From Terribacillus saccharophilus (lineage in GTDB: Bacteria > Bacillota > Bacilli > Bacillales > Amphibacillaceae), in the NCBI GenBank assembly GCA_900110015.1, contig FOCD01000001.1, positions 186,001 to 250,000 of the forward strand: 64,000 nt of DNA. The letters are read 5' to 3'. Below, in pieces: positions 46,123-55,155 of this stretch (positions are counted from its first letter, which is position 1; every line of letters starts with the position of its first letter). A program made the position numbers and the translations under genes. Under the pieces are notes generated by a model that was not told the origin of the DNA, made no database searches, and was given only the letters and a program-made list of their open reading frames with translations.

Positions 46123-47388
46123 ATGGCAGAAGAAGCAACAGTAAGCAAATGGCATCTGTTTCGCAATCACAATTTTAGACTCGTTTTTATCAGTATGTTA
46201 TTTTCTGCTCCAGGTTATTATGTTTACTTAATGGGTGCGGAGTGGTTAATGCTTTCCATTACGGATAATCGCTTTTATTTTGGAATGCTCTTTTTTGCAG
46301 CCTCCGTTCCTCGGTTATTATTCATTGTTATTGGCGGTATAACAGCGGATCGTTTTCCAAAGAAAATAATTCTGCTTCTATCTGACAGTTCCAGAGCAGT
46401 GTTGGTAGGTATTGTCATCGGGCTGTTGCTAACGGATATGCTGCAGCCATTGCACCTGCTGGTTCTGTCTGCATTGTTCGGTGTTTCTGATGCTTTTTCT
46501 TATCCGGCAGCAGGGTCGCTATTGCCGGAAGTACTTCAACCGGAAAATCTGCAGCAAGGGAATGCGATGATTCAAATGACTAATATGATCAGTCCAATAG
46601 TTGGACCAGCAATTGGCGGAAGTCTCATTGTATTAGGTGGTTTTTACGCAGTATTTACTCTTGCTATTTTTATGTTATTTGCAGCAACGTTGTCTATATC
46701 CTTGCTTCGGATCGTTTCAAGTAGGGAAGAAACTGCTGATGTGAAAAAATCAGCATTAGAAGATATAAAAGCAGGTTTCCACTATGTAAAGCATAATCCG
46801 CTTATCCGGACGATTATGACAGTAAGTTTCTTTATCAATTTCTTCTTAGTAGGTCCTATTTCTTTATCAGTTGCACTGCTGGCAAAGGACGTTTTTCAAA
46901 CAAATGCGTTAGGCCTGACAATCTTGGAAGGTGCTTTAGGAATTGGGTCTCTTGTAGCTGCTCTTAGCCTGGTGTTACTTAAAAATCTAAAAAGTCCTGG
47001 CTATACAGCGATCTTTAGTTTAATCATTATGAGTGCATTTTTCATATTATACGGTTCTGCTCTTCATTTCTGGTCTTCGGCTGCAGCTATTTTCGTTATT
47101 GGAATTTGCCTTCAACTCACCAATATCCCGATTTCAACTATGCTGCAGCAAACAACTGATCGACGGATGATTGGCCGGGTGATGAGTATTATGGCATTGG
47201 CTTCAACTGGTCTCATTCCAGTGTCCTATATGGTTACATCAGCACTGCTTGGAATTGGTATCAGTATTCAGGTTCTCTGTGTAACTGGAGGAATTCTTGT
47301 GATGATTACTGGGATTTTATGCTTGAGAAATAAACAACTTACTGCATTTAACAGTTATAATAAAGTAGAGCAACAAGAAATGGTATAA
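46123..47388 (+). CDS. MFS transporter (MFS_3/MdtH-like exporter type)
   Basis: A 421-residue major facilitator with 12 segments. It opens SKWHLFRNHNFRLVFISMLF, typical of the exporter branch, and has the family loop GGITADRFPKKIILLLSDSS. The likely role is drug or metabolite export. Fifteen bases separate it from the liaF-like gene, so it probably shares the operon with a cell-envelope stress system, which would fit export of membrane-active compounds. AGAGGG precedes the ATG. Confidence 0.87.
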   Translation: MAEEATVSKWHLFRNHNFRLVFISMLFSAPGYYVYLMGAEWLMLSITDNRFYFGMLFFAASVPRLLFIVIGGITADRFPKKIILLLSDSSRAVLVGIVIGLLLTDMLQPLHLLVLSALFGVSDAFSYPAAGSLLPEVLQPENLQQGNAMIQMTNMISPIVGPAIGGSLIVLGGFYAVFTLAIFMLFAATLSISLLRIVSSREETADVKKSALEDIKAGFHYVKHNPLIRTIMTVSFFINFFLVGPISLSVALLAKDVFQTNALGLTILEGALGIGSLVAALSLVLLKNLKSPGYTAIFSLIIMSAFFILYGSALHFWSSAAAIFVIGICLQLTNIPISTMLQQTTDRRMIGRVMSIMALASTGLIPVSYMVTSALLGIGISIQVLCVTGGILVMITGILCLRNKQLTAFNSYNKVEQQEMV

Positions 47389-47402
47389 GCAGGTGGGATA
47401 GT

Positions 47403-48179
47403 ATGAAACGTATATATAGTAACTTTTTTGCAATCGGAATAATAGTGATCGGTCTAGTGTTGATCTTGTCTAACATAGGTGCAATTGATTGGAATTACAG
47501 TCAGAGCTGGCATTATCTCTACCCCGTATTCATCCTTTTATTAGGGCTGAAAATATTAATAGATTTTCTGCGGGGTGAAGGAGGATTTTGGTTCGGCACA
47601 TTTTGTATACTGTTTGGCGGACTTCTTATCCTTGATCGTTTTGAAGTACTTGCATTTGAATTTAAAGATGTATTCAAGCTTTGGCCGCTTCTTATCATTT
47701 ACTTTGGGTTTAGTCTGCTTCGCTTTGGCAAAAAGGGAACGACACGTAAATCTAGTGTGAATATTGAATGGGAAGCTGGCAGTAAAAAAAAGAAGAACAA
47801 AAAAAAGTATATGAAGAATCACAACTATGCAATAGGGGAGCATCGGTTTGAAAGTGAAGGCTGGACAGTTGAACCTACTCAGGTGAAGAATGCTGTAGGA
47901 GAGTACTATGTTGATTTTACGAAAGCTCTTATCCCGAACGATGAAATACCATTCCATATTAAAGGTTGGGCCGGGGAAGTACGGATAATCCTCCCCGATA
48001 ATGTAGAATTTCGTTTGGAAGCATTGGTTAAGGCTGGGGAGATAAATGTTTTTGGAGAACTTTCAGAGGGCATCAACCGAAGCACGTACTATGAAACTCC
48101 AGGTTATGCAGATGCTACCCGCAAGCTGGATATTTATGTCAACTATAAGGCCGGACGAATAAGAGTGGATCGGATTTGA
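47403..48179 (+). CDS. liaF: LiaF-like membrane inhibitor of the LiaSR system
   Basis: A 258-residue protein. Four hydrophobic segments lie in residues 5-105; a very basic linker (KKKKNKKKYMKNH, about 136-148) leads to a C-terminal DUF2154-type domain (about 155-258) with RIILPDNVEFRLEALVKAG. LiaF holds the kinase LiaS inactive until the cell wall is stressed. It is the usual partner gene directly before liaS and liaR. The liaIH effector genes are not in the window. Confidence 0.88.
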   Translation: MKRIYSNFFAIGIIVIGLVLILSNIGAIDWNYSQSWHYLYPVFILLLGLKILIDFLRGEGGFWFGTFCILFGGLLILDRFEVLAFEFKDVFKLWPLLIIYFGFSLLRFGKKGTTRKSSVNIEWEAGSKKKKNKKKYMKNHNYAIGEHRFESEGWTVEPTQVKNAVGEYYVDFTKALIPNDEIPFHIKGWAGEVRIILPDNVEFRLEALVKAGEINVFGELSEGINRSTYYETPGYADATRKLDIYVNYKAGRIRVDRI

Positions 48180-48189
48180 GGTGACAGTG

Positions 48190-49230
48190 ATGCTAAAAAA
48201 ACTTAACAGTATTCGTTACTCGTACATTAAAACTAATTTACGCACATTGTTTCTTAATGCAATACTACTTCTTGGTATCCTACTGTCAATCTATGTTTTG
48301 CTGGAACCTACGTGGCTTAGTGTACAAGCTATTTTCACGTTCTTTATCCTATATATGCTTCTTCATTTTATTACATCCGTTTTTATTGGATTTCAAGACA
48401 GTAAAGAAATAAAGGATCGTATGGATTATATGTCTTTATTCATTGCAATGGTTGCTAATGGTAATTATCAAGCGAAGATTGTAGACAACAGCAACGATGA
48501 GATTGCGCGTATTGGTAAAGATTTAAATGAGCTGACAGATAAGATGCATACGCAGGTAAAATCGCTTCAACGTTTGGCGGATGAAAAGGCAGAGCTTGCC
48601 GATGGTGCACATCGAGCAGCAGCAATAGAAGAGCGCCAGCGCCTTGCAAGAGATTTGCATGACGCTGTTAGTCAGCAATTATTCGCGCTTACGATGATGT
48701 CAAAAGCCGGAATGAAGTTATTTGATAAAAATTCGGAAGCAGCAAAAGACAAATTTGCAGAAGTATCTCAGATTGCGCAGCAGGCTCAGACAGAAATGCG
48801 CGCATTGCTTCTGCATTTAAGACCTGTCCATCTTTCAGGGGACTCTTTAAGCAGTGGAGTCAGGAAATTGGTTGATGAGTTGAAGCAACGTACTCAACTT
48901 ATCTTTCATATACATATTGAAGATACGATGGAGTTGTCTAAATCGATGGAAGAGCATCTGTTCCGCATTATTCAAGAAGCTTTATCGAATACATTGCGCC
49001 ATGCAGAAGCGAGTGAAGTAACAGTTGAATTGTTAACGAGGGGAATGGATGTGGCTGTTACTATTCAGGATAACGGAAAAGGATTTGATACAGCAGCTAT
49101 GAAACATCGGAAAACATCGTTAGGATTAAAATCTATGCAAGAACGCTGTGAAGAACTAGGAGGAACGTTCATGCTGCGGGCAAGCGTTGGTGTGGGTACA
49201 CAAATTGGTCTCCGAATACCGACGAACTGA
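48190..49230 (+). CDS. liaS: Sensor histidine kinase LiaS-like
   Basis: A 346-residue kinase with two N-terminal membrane helices (residues 20-65), a HAMP-like segment, the HisKA_3 phosphorylation site EERQRLARDLHDAVSQQLFA (His within RDLHD) and an ATPase domain with FRIIQEALSNTLRHAEASEV and VTIQDNGKGFD. It senses cell-envelope stress and phosphorylates LiaR. The ATG at 48190 follows GAGGTG; two in-frame GTG codons lie upstream. The stop and the next gene's ribosome site overlap. Confidence 0.92.
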   Translation: MLKKLNSIRYSYIKTNLRTLFLNAILLLGILLSIYVLLEPTWLSVQAIFTFFILYMLLHFITSVFIGFQDSKEIKDRMDYMSLFIAMVANGNYQAKIVDNSNDEIARIGKDLNELTDKMHTQVKSLQRLADEKAELADGAHRAAAIEERQRLARDLHDAVSQQLFALTMMSKAGMKLFDKNSEAAKDKFAEVSQIAQQAQTEMRALLLHLRPVHLSGDSLSSGVRKLVDELKQRTQLIFHIHIEDTMELSKSMEEHLFRIIQEALSNTLRHAEASEVTVELLTRGMDVAVTIQDNGKGFDTAAMKHRKTSLGLKSMQERCEELGGTFMLRASVGVGTQIGLRIPTN

Positions 49231-49240
49231 AGGAGTTGAC

Positions 49241-49876
49241 ATGATGGTAAGAATTGCAGTAATAGATGACCATGATATTGTAAGAAAAGGGCTAATCGCA
49301 TACTTAGAAACAGAAGATGGATTCGACATTATCGGGCAAGCGAGTAACGGTCGGGAGGGAATACAATTAGTACTAACGGAGAAGCCAGATGTCGTACTCA
49401 TGGATTTGATCATGGAAGATGGAACGGGGATAGAAGCAACCAAAGAAATCATAACAGCGGGGTCTGCCGCTAAAATTATTATTCTCACAAGCTTCTATGA
49501 CGACGAACAGGTTTTTCCAGCTTTGGAGGCTGGAGCATTCAGTTATATGCTTAAAACATCAACAGCCGAACAAATTGCCGAAGCCATTAGAAAAGCAGCC
49601 AAAGGGGAAACAGTAATGGAAGCTGCTGTTGCTGCGAAAGTGATGAACAGCTTTCGCCAGAAAAAACAGCTCCTGCATGATCAATTGACCGAAAGGGAAT
49701 TCGAAGTACTGTGCTGTATTGGTCAAGGAATGACGAACCAGGAAATTGCGGATAAGCTTTACATAGGCATTAAAACAGTTAAAACACATGTGAGTAATAC
49801 TTTGGCGAAACTACAAGTGAATGATCGAACACAGGCAGCGGTATATGTGCATCAGAATAACTTATTGAAGTCTTAA
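49241..49876 (+). CDS. liaR: Response regulator LiaR-like (NarL/LuxR type)
   Basis: A 211-residue regulator. The receiver domain has the acidic pair in AVIDDHD, phosphorylated Asp in VVLMDLIMEDG and Lys in YMLKTSTA. The C-terminal LuxR-type HTH runs LTEREFEVLCCIGQGMTNQE and IGIKTVKTHVSNTLAKL. In Firmicutes it governs envelope stress genes. The first ATG (49241) and the next codon ATG (49244) both fit the ribosome site AAGGAG. It is the last gene of the cluster. Confidence 0.93.
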   Translation: MMVRIAVIDDHDIVRKGLIAYLETEDGFDIIGQASNGREGIQLVLTEKPDVVLMDLIMEDGTGIEATKEIITAGSAAKIIILTSFYDDEQVFPALEAGAFSYMLKTSTAEQIAEAIRKAAKGETVMEAAVAAKVMNSFRQKKQLLHDQLTEREFEVLCCIGQGMTNQEIADKLYIGIKTVKTHVSNTLAKLQVNDRTQAAVYVHQNNLLKS

Positions 49877-49954
49877 TAATGTAGCATGCTAATGCGTTTA
49901 CTGTAATGTATATTGAATTTAGAAGATGCAAGATATAACTTCGATCCAATGAAA

Positions 49955-49988
49955 AAGAATGCTATATGTTAGATGTAGCATTCTTTAC
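49955..49988 (+). terminator. Terminator after liaR
   Basis: The 11-bp perfect stem AAAGAATGCTA/TAGCATTCTTT has an approximately 10-base loop. The T tract is short. Confidence 0.7.
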
Positions 49989-50030
49989 TGATTCTGCATC
50001 ACGCAGGTATTCGGGAAGCAAGAAGTGATG

Positions 50031-50309
50031 TTACTTTCTATATCTGTTGCATGTTATTGCGGTTTGAAGCTTCATATAGTTATACATAGTTTGCGCATGA
50101 CGTCCTTCTTGCGTACGAGAATTGATTAGAGGACGCAGACGATTCAAAAACATCTGGTCACATTCACATCGATTTCCATGTCTTCGATAACACATATCAT
50201 GCTGTTTACACGCAGCATCTACTTTGTTGACTGGAGCACCTGGACCACTGCAGCCAGGACCGCACCAGTTATATCCTGGAATACAGAATCGGAAAAATTT
50301 TTGCGGCAT
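50031..50309 (-). CDS. Phospholipase A2-like small protein
   Basis: A 92-residue, Cys-rich protein. NWCGPGCSGPGAP resembles the calcium loop and VDAACKQHDMCYRRHGNRCE the catalytic helix of phospholipase A2, with the His-Asp pair at about residues 37-38 and a later Asp in ECDQMF. Phospholipase or a related acyl hydrolase activity is inferred. There is no signal peptide, so it would stay in the cytosol or be part of the spore. The second ATG (50309) is preferred since AGGAGG is 7 bases before it; the first is at 50312. Confidence 0.72.
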   Translation of the reverse strand: MPQKFFRFCIPGYNWCGPGCSGPGAPVNKVDAACKQHDMCYRRHGNRCECDQMFLNRLRPLINSRTQEGRHAQTMYNYMKLQTAITCNRYRK

Positions 50310-50498
50310 CATTATCCCTCCTTATAAGAAACTCTATAGTCCAACCTATTCACCATGCATTAAGATTGTATATGCGGTTATCATAATTCAACTAATTCTT
50401 GAGGTTTTTGTTAGTGTTAAAATGGAGATCATTAAAGATTATGATAAGAAAGCTAGGTTACTGATATCGATATCATACATCTTTAATGTACAAAGCTC

Positions 50499-50530
50499 AA
50501 AAAAAGCCGCTAATCAGCAGCTTTTAAATG
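50499..50530 (-). terminator. Terminator after the YlmA-like ABC gene
   Basis: On the minus strand AAAGCTGCTGATTAGCGGCTTT forms a stem with one mismatch, followed by a five-T run. The rest of 50310-50591 shows no gene I can support. Confidence 0.8.
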
Positions 50531-50591
50531 TTAATGATTATAGTAATACATGCATGGAATAACACAGAGAACCTACTTTTAGAAGTCAGCT

Positions 50592-51383
50592 TTACTTATT
50601 TGCCGCAAATACTCTGGAAAGGAGTGGACGATTCTGATTCCACATTACGTTGACTGGAATACCAAAGAACTCTGAAAGCCGCTCGCTTGAAATCATGTCA
50701 GTTGTACTTCCAGAAGCAAAGACTTTCCCGTCTTTAAGCAGGAGTGTTTGATCAAAAGTAGGCAATATCTCTTCAATATGATGGGTTACATAAATAATAG
50801 TAGGGGCGTCTGGTTTTTTACTGATTCTTTCAATGGATTCCAATAAGGATTCACGCGCTAAAAAATCCAATCCGTTGGCAGGTTCATCTAAAATAAGCAG
50901 TGGAGGATCGGCCATTAAAGCTCGTGCAATTAAAACGCGCTGTTTTTCTCCGAGCGAAAGTGTTTCGTATCGTCTGTTTGCGTAAGCGAAACAGCCCAAA
51001 TCATACAGCAGCTGTGCAGCTCTTGTTTTCATTTCTTCTGTAGGTGTTTCATAGAGTCCGATGGATGCAAAGGCACCGCTAAGTACAACCTCAAAAGCAT
51101 TGTCACCCAGGTCAAACTTTTGCTGAAGCGAAGATGAAACAAAGCCAATTTGGATTCTCAGTTTTTCAGCAAGATAAGTTTTTCCAAATTCCATACCCAA
51201 AATATGCATGTTCCCGGTTGTGGGAAAAGTGTAGGCATTCAGTAAACTCAGCAGAGATGTTTTGCCAGAGCCATTCAGCCCGAATAATACCCAATTTTGT
51301 CCCTTTTCTATTTTCCAATCAAGATCTTGCAATATCCAGTTACCGCCTCTTTTTAGTGAAACCTTCTCCAACTCTACTATCAA
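50592..51383 (-). CDS. ABC transporter ATP-binding protein (YlmA-like)
   Basis: A 263-residue ATPase. Walker A FGLNGSGKTS, the Q-loop region GFVSSSLQQKF, signature TLSLGEKQRVLIARAL, Walker B LLILDEPANGLD and switch His in VTHHIEEI are all present. The length and character match B. subtilis YlmA, a stand-alone ATPase of unknown partner. No permease gene is nearby. The TTG at 51383 follows AGGAGG by 8 bases; the open frame further upstream to 51449 is not supported. Confidence 0.87.
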   Translation of the reverse strand: MIVELEKVSLKRGGNWILQDLDWKIEKGQNWVLFGLNGSGKTSLLSLLNAYTFPTTGNMHILGMEFGKTYLAEKLRIQIGFVSSSLQQKFDLGDNAFEVVLSGAFASIGLYETPTEEMKTRAAQLLYDLGCFAYANRRYETLSLGEKQRVLIARALMADPPLLILDEPANGLDFLARESLLESIERISKKPDAPTIIYVTHHIEEILPTFDQTLLLKDGKVFASGSTTDMISSERLSEFFGIPVNVMWNQNRPLLSRVFAANK

Positions 51384-51501
51384 ATCTATTACCTCCTGCA
51401 GACTATTTGCTATTATGGTAATTAAATCAGATATATCTTTTATATTCAAAAAATTTAAATAATTAAATGCATGGCGACTGCTTTACGTTGTAATTAGCCG
51501 C

Positions 51502-52014
51502 CTATATTGTAGATATCTGTAATTCTATCACTGCATGCTCAGTAATTTGTATAAGTGCGATTTTGGACAAGGTACCCAAAAAGGGATCTAATCTTTGTTT
51601 GGCCAGATGCTGAACAACCGCCTGTTGACCTGGATTCAGATGGTTGGCGATTGTCATATGCGGAATCCAATGTTCGGGCGCATAAAGAGAAGATGCAGCT
51701 TGCAGGCTATATATTTCCTGGTGGAGATCTGTTAACATACTGCTCGGATCCGGTAGCAGCAGAAACGAATCGCTTTTCATAAAGCTGCCAAATAAACGGA
51801 AGCGTAAGGTAATAGCTTCGTAAAGACTCGTTAACCGCTCAATCTCCTGCAACAGATCTGGATTAAATTCCGTAAATGATGAAAAGGTAAGATGTGGGCG
51901 GTGCCCTTTACGCCGATAAGGATAATCTGTAATAGCTGTATCCCGCAATTCTTCCCACAACTTCACTATCTTACTTTCGGCTACCTCATCAAAATATCCA
52001 ACTATTGCGTACAT
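51502..52014 (-). CDS. 2H phosphoesterase (2'-5' RNA ligase-like)
   Basis: A 170-residue protein of the LigT/2H fold. The two HxT motifs are HLTFSSF (about residue 41) and HMTIANHL (about residue 118), which form the catalytic pair. Family members cleave cyclic phosphodiesters or 2'-5' linkages; the substrate is unknown. It overlaps the second ATP-grasp gene by 13 bases, so the three genes 53755 to 51502 are one transcription unit, a link not explained by known pathways. Confidence 0.86.
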   Translation of the reverse strand: MYAIVGYFDEVAESKIVKLWEELRDTAITDYPYRRKGHRPHLTFSSFTEFNPDLLQEIERLTSLYEAITLRFRLFGSFMKSDSFLLLPDPSSMLTDLHQEIYSLQAASSLYAPEHWIPHMTIANHLNPGQQAVVQHLAKQRLDPFLGTLSKIALIQITEHAVIELQISTI

Positions 52015-52865
52015 CTGGTGTCCTCCATACGTTTCTGAATAAACTCCAAATAAAGCCGGACGATATTCACATCGCTTACCTTACTTAATGTTCTGCTTCC
52101 GACAACATCTTCAATTTCATTGAAAAGAAAGCTGCCGTTCTCATCAAACAAAAAGTCGATGCCAACAAAGCCAAAGTCGTAATGATCAACGATGCGTTGG
52201 ACGAGTAGTTTCTCTTCCAGATTCAATGCGTAGAGAGATGCGCTTCCGCCCAGTGAGTAGTTTGCTCTGAAATCCCGCTCACTGCTGCGAAGAACAGCTG
52301 CAATGATTTCTTTGCCGATTACAAAAACACGTACATCTTTACCAGGTGTTGGAGCTAACTGCTGCATGAGGATAGATTGATCTGCATAGTGGTTCTGTAA
52401 ATCCTGATACTGTGCTTCCGTTTCAACTAAATGTACTTCTTTACCACCACGGCCATTGGACGTTTTCCATACAAAAGGAAAAGCTATCGGTGGTTGAGGT
52501 AGAGGAGCATTTGTCTGAAAGTGCATATTTACCATCGGAATATCCAGTTTGGCGAGTTCCAGATGTGTTTTGATCTTGTCGTTAGCAAGAGCGGCAATCT
52601 CGGCATTATTGAAGCAGGCAATACCTGCTTGCTCCAGCTGTGCGGTCAACAAAGGATCAATTGTCCGCACGATGCTAAAGTCTGGGATGTGCTGTTTTTC
52701 TTTTGTATGTACAGATACTTGTCCATTATGGAGTGTGACTTGCAGATTTTCTGTGTAAACTAACTGTAAGTCTATGTTAAGAGAGTGGCTTTCCTCAAGG
52801 AACCAATCGATAAAAGCGGAATTACGTTCTGAGTCACTTCGATCGTAGATTAGCCACCCTCTCAT
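52002..52865 (-). CDS. RimK-like ATP-grasp ligase, second of pair
   Basis: A 287-residue ATP-grasp enzyme. An N-terminal preATP domain (about 1-95) leads to the ATP-binding part with PFVWKTSNGRGGKEVHLVE (phosphate-binding loop) and DVRVFVIGKEIIAAVLRSS, and ends with the metal-binding FVGIDFLFDENGSFLFNEIE. RimK-type enzymes add amino acids to proteins or small molecules. It overlaps the first ATP-grasp gene by ATGA, so they are translationally coupled. It is a paralogue of that gene, sharing SSERDFRANYSLGGSA. Confidence 0.88.
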   Translation of the reverse strand: MRGWLIYDRSDSERNSAFIDWFLEESHSLNIDLQLVYTENLQVTLHNGQVSVHTKEKQHIPDFSIVRTIDPLLTAQLEQAGIACFNNAEIAALANDKIKTHLELAKLDIPMVNMHFQTNAPLPQPPIAFPFVWKTSNGRGGKEVHLVETEAQYQDLQNHYADQSILMQQLAPTPGKDVRVFVIGKEIIAAVLRSSERDFRANYSLGGSASLYALNLEEKLLVQRIVDHYDFGFVGIDFLFDENGSFLFNEIEDVVGSRTLSKVSDVNIVRLYLEFIQKRMEDTRCTQ

Positions 52866-53755
52866 GAAAGCACCTCTTTAATGTAGGAAATGATTGATTC
52901 TGTTACATCAACGCCTGTACAATCATAGATTGAACGAATATGGGCATTGGAATTCACTTCGCATACGAGCGGTTCTCCACCGGGACCGAATAACAAATCC
53001 ACTCCAGCAAAATCAGTACCGACGGCAGCAGCTGCTGCGATAGCTAGTTCGGATTCTTTTTCTGTTGGCGTATACTGCTGCATACTGCCTCCGCTTGATA
53101 CGTTAGCTCTGAAATCTGTTTCTGATGTCCGCATCATGGAAGCGACAATCCTGCCGCCGACGATATTGATCCGTATATCTCTGCCATGGCTTGTTTGGAT
53201 ATATTCCTGCAGGACAAATGGATTTGTTCCAATTTCGCTGATCTTCTGATGTAATTCCTCTATATTATGGATCAAATATACTTGCTCTCCGAATGAACCG
53301 AAAGCTTCTTTAACGACCATCGGAAATCCGAGCTCTGCAATAGCGGGATTAAAAGAATCCAATTGTACTGGCGTTGTGCCAGGGAAAATCTTCGGTGCGA
53401 TTATCGTTTTTGGAATACTTATACCTGCTGTGGCAAGTGCCTGGTACATAAGAATTTTATTGTCGCAAACGGCAATCGCATTGCTGGAATTATAAAGGGG
53501 GATTCCCATTGCTTCGAGCTGCTGAGCAAGCGGAATATCTTTGTCGCTGAAAACGACAAAATCCGGTAGTTGCTGTTCTTCTTTTAGCAGACTGTTGTCT
53601 GTTCCCACCATACCGAGCAACGCATTATTTTTAATGATTTTCATAGTAATGTCTTGGGCATGAGCAGCACGCTGTATCCATTCAGCGAAATCAAGAAATT
53701 TTTTGCCGCCAAGATGGCCGTTATAAATGACCCAGCCAAGTTTTGGTGTAGCCAT
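52862..53755 (-). CDS. RimK-like ATP-grasp ligase, first of pair
   Basis: A 297-residue ATP-grasp protein starting MATPKLGWVIYNGHLGGK. Key parts are MVVKEAFGSFGEQVYL (ATP loop), GRDIRINIVGGRIVASMMRT, and the C-terminal FAGVDLLFGPGGEPLVCEVN with the metal-binding Glu and Asn. The ATG at 53755 is used because AAAGGA lies upstream; the open frame extends to 54121 through the divergent folC leader and is discarded. The gene is divergent from folC. The substrate of the pair is unknown. Confidence 0.87.
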   Translation of the reverse strand: MATPKLGWVIYNGHLGGKKFLDFAEWIQRAAHAQDITMKIIKNNALLGMVGTDNSLLKEEQQLPDFVVFSDKDIPLAQQLEAMGIPLYNSSNAIAVCDNKILMYQALATAGISIPKTIIAPKIFPGTTPVQLDSFNPAIAELGFPMVVKEAFGSFGEQVYLIHNIEELHQKISEIGTNPFVLQEYIQTSHGRDIRINIVGGRIVASMMRTSETDFRANVSSGGSMQQYTPTEKESELAIAAAAAVGTDFAGVDLLFGPGGEPLVCEVNSNAHIRSIYDCTGVDVTESIISYIKEVLS

Positions 53756-53867
53756 AATTGTAATTCCTTTCTTTAGGTGATGCCCAACAAATGATGAAAT
53801 TATTTCTATAGTGGCAGCACAAACTAGTTTGATATAATAGTCAATTATACATGGAAGGAGATGCTTT

Positions 53868-55103
53868 ATGTTTGCAAATCTAGCACAAGCGGAAGCTTTT
53901 TTAACCAGCCGCAGACATCTTGGCATCAAGCCGGGACTGCATCGGGTGCAGCAGCTGCTGAACGCATCAGCTAATCCCGAACGCCGAATGAAAAGTATAC
54001 ATATAGCTGGAACAAATGGCAAAGGTTCAACGTCAACATATCTAGCTAAAGCATTGACATATAACGGATATAAATCAGGTAGTTTCATTTCTCCAACACC
54101 AGGAGGATTCCTCGAGAGCATTCAAGTAGACGGCAAATGGATAACGGAAGAAGAATTTATCGCTGAATGTGATGCACTTCTTTCTACTATAGAAGAGATG
54201 GATCAACAGGACAATCATCCGAGTGAATTTGAAATTCACGTGAGTATCGCTTTTTCTTATCTTGCTAAGCATGCAGACATTAGCGTAATAGAAGCAGGTA
54301 TGGGCGGCCGTGGTGACGCGACGAATGTCCTCCAGCAGCCTTTACTCAGCATTATTACCAATATCGGGCGCGATCATCAACGTTTCCTCGGGGATACGAT
54401 TGAAGAGATTGCCGAAGAAAAGGCCGGTATCATCAAAGCTGGAGCTCCAGTGATTAGTGCAGTCACACAGAGCGGAGCGAGAGCAGTTATTGAGAATCAG
54501 GCGAATGCAGCGGCTGTGCCGATTACGTGGATAGACGAAAAGGACGCCGATCGACTTCAAATAAATCCGCAAATGAAAGGATCTCATCAAAAAGTGAATT
54601 CAGCATTAGCCGCGAAGGCATGTCATTTGCTGCAGGAGATGGGATTCTCAATTGATACAGATAAAGTGAAAGAAGCTATAAGTGAGGCTCAGCTTCCAGG
54701 CCGATTTGAACTTGTCGAAAGCACTCCTAGAATCATCCTGGATGGCGCCCATAACGCAGAAGGAATGGCAGCTTTCATAGAAACTGTCAAACAGAGCTAC
54801 CCGAATGAAAGAATTGAAATATTGTTCAGTGCTTTTCAGGACAAACCATTCGCACAGATGATTCAGCAGCTTAAAGAAATTACAACTGATATTACTTTGA
54901 CAACTTTCAATCATCCACGTGCAGCCGAACTGAAGACATTGTCAGCAGCATTCCCGTCAGTTCAAGTTGTGGCCGATTGGCAGGATTGGATGAGGCGGAT
55001 TTATAATGATTATCAAACTGACACTGTTTATTTTGTGACTGGTTCTCTGCATTTTATTTACCAAGTCAGAAAGTATATTGTTCAAAATAGGAAAATGTGG
55101 TAG
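53868..55103 (+). CDS. folC: Folylpolyglutamate synthase/dihydrofolate synthase
   Basis: Adds glutamate to folates, and dihydropteroate to give dihydrofolate. It is 411 residues, near the usual length. The P-loop IAGTNGKGSTSTYLAKAL, the folate-site FISPTPGGFLESI, the Mur-ligase segment VIEAGMGGRGDATNVL and LDGAHNAEGMAAF are all present. AAGGAG supports the ATG at 53868. In B. subtilis folC directly follows valS; here it lies about 45 kb away, which marks the accessory segment between them. Confidence 0.96.
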   Translation: MFANLAQAEAFLTSRRHLGIKPGLHRVQQLLNASANPERRMKSIHIAGTNGKGSTSTYLAKALTYNGYKSGSFISPTPGGFLESIQVDGKWITEEEFIAECDALLSTIEEMDQQDNHPSEFEIHVSIAFSYLAKHADISVIEAGMGGRGDATNVLQQPLLSIITNIGRDHQRFLGDTIEEIAEEKAGIIKAGAPVISAVTQSGARAVIENQANAAAVPITWIDEKDADRLQINPQMKGSHQKVNSALAAKACHLLQEMGFSIDTDKVKEAISEAQLPGRFELVESTPRIILDGAHNAEGMAAFIETVKQSYPNERIEILFSAFQDKPFAQMIQQLKEITTDITLTTFNHPRAAELKTLSAAFPSVQVVADWQDWMRRIYNDYQTDTVYFVTGSLHFIYQVRKYIVQNRKMW

Positions 55104-55155
55104 TTTAAATTATCTGAATCTTTATATGTACGGCTGATAGGAAGGAAGAAGCTAG

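Noticed and set aside
50224-50562. 112-codon plus-strand frame over the phospholipase-like gene and the gap
   Set aside because: No ribosome site; opposite the well-supported gene and running through the ABC gene's terminator.
53755-54121. Longer N-terminus (to 54121) for the first ATP-grasp gene
   Set aside because: The extension runs antisense into folC; the ATG at 53755 has a ribosome site and matches the family start.
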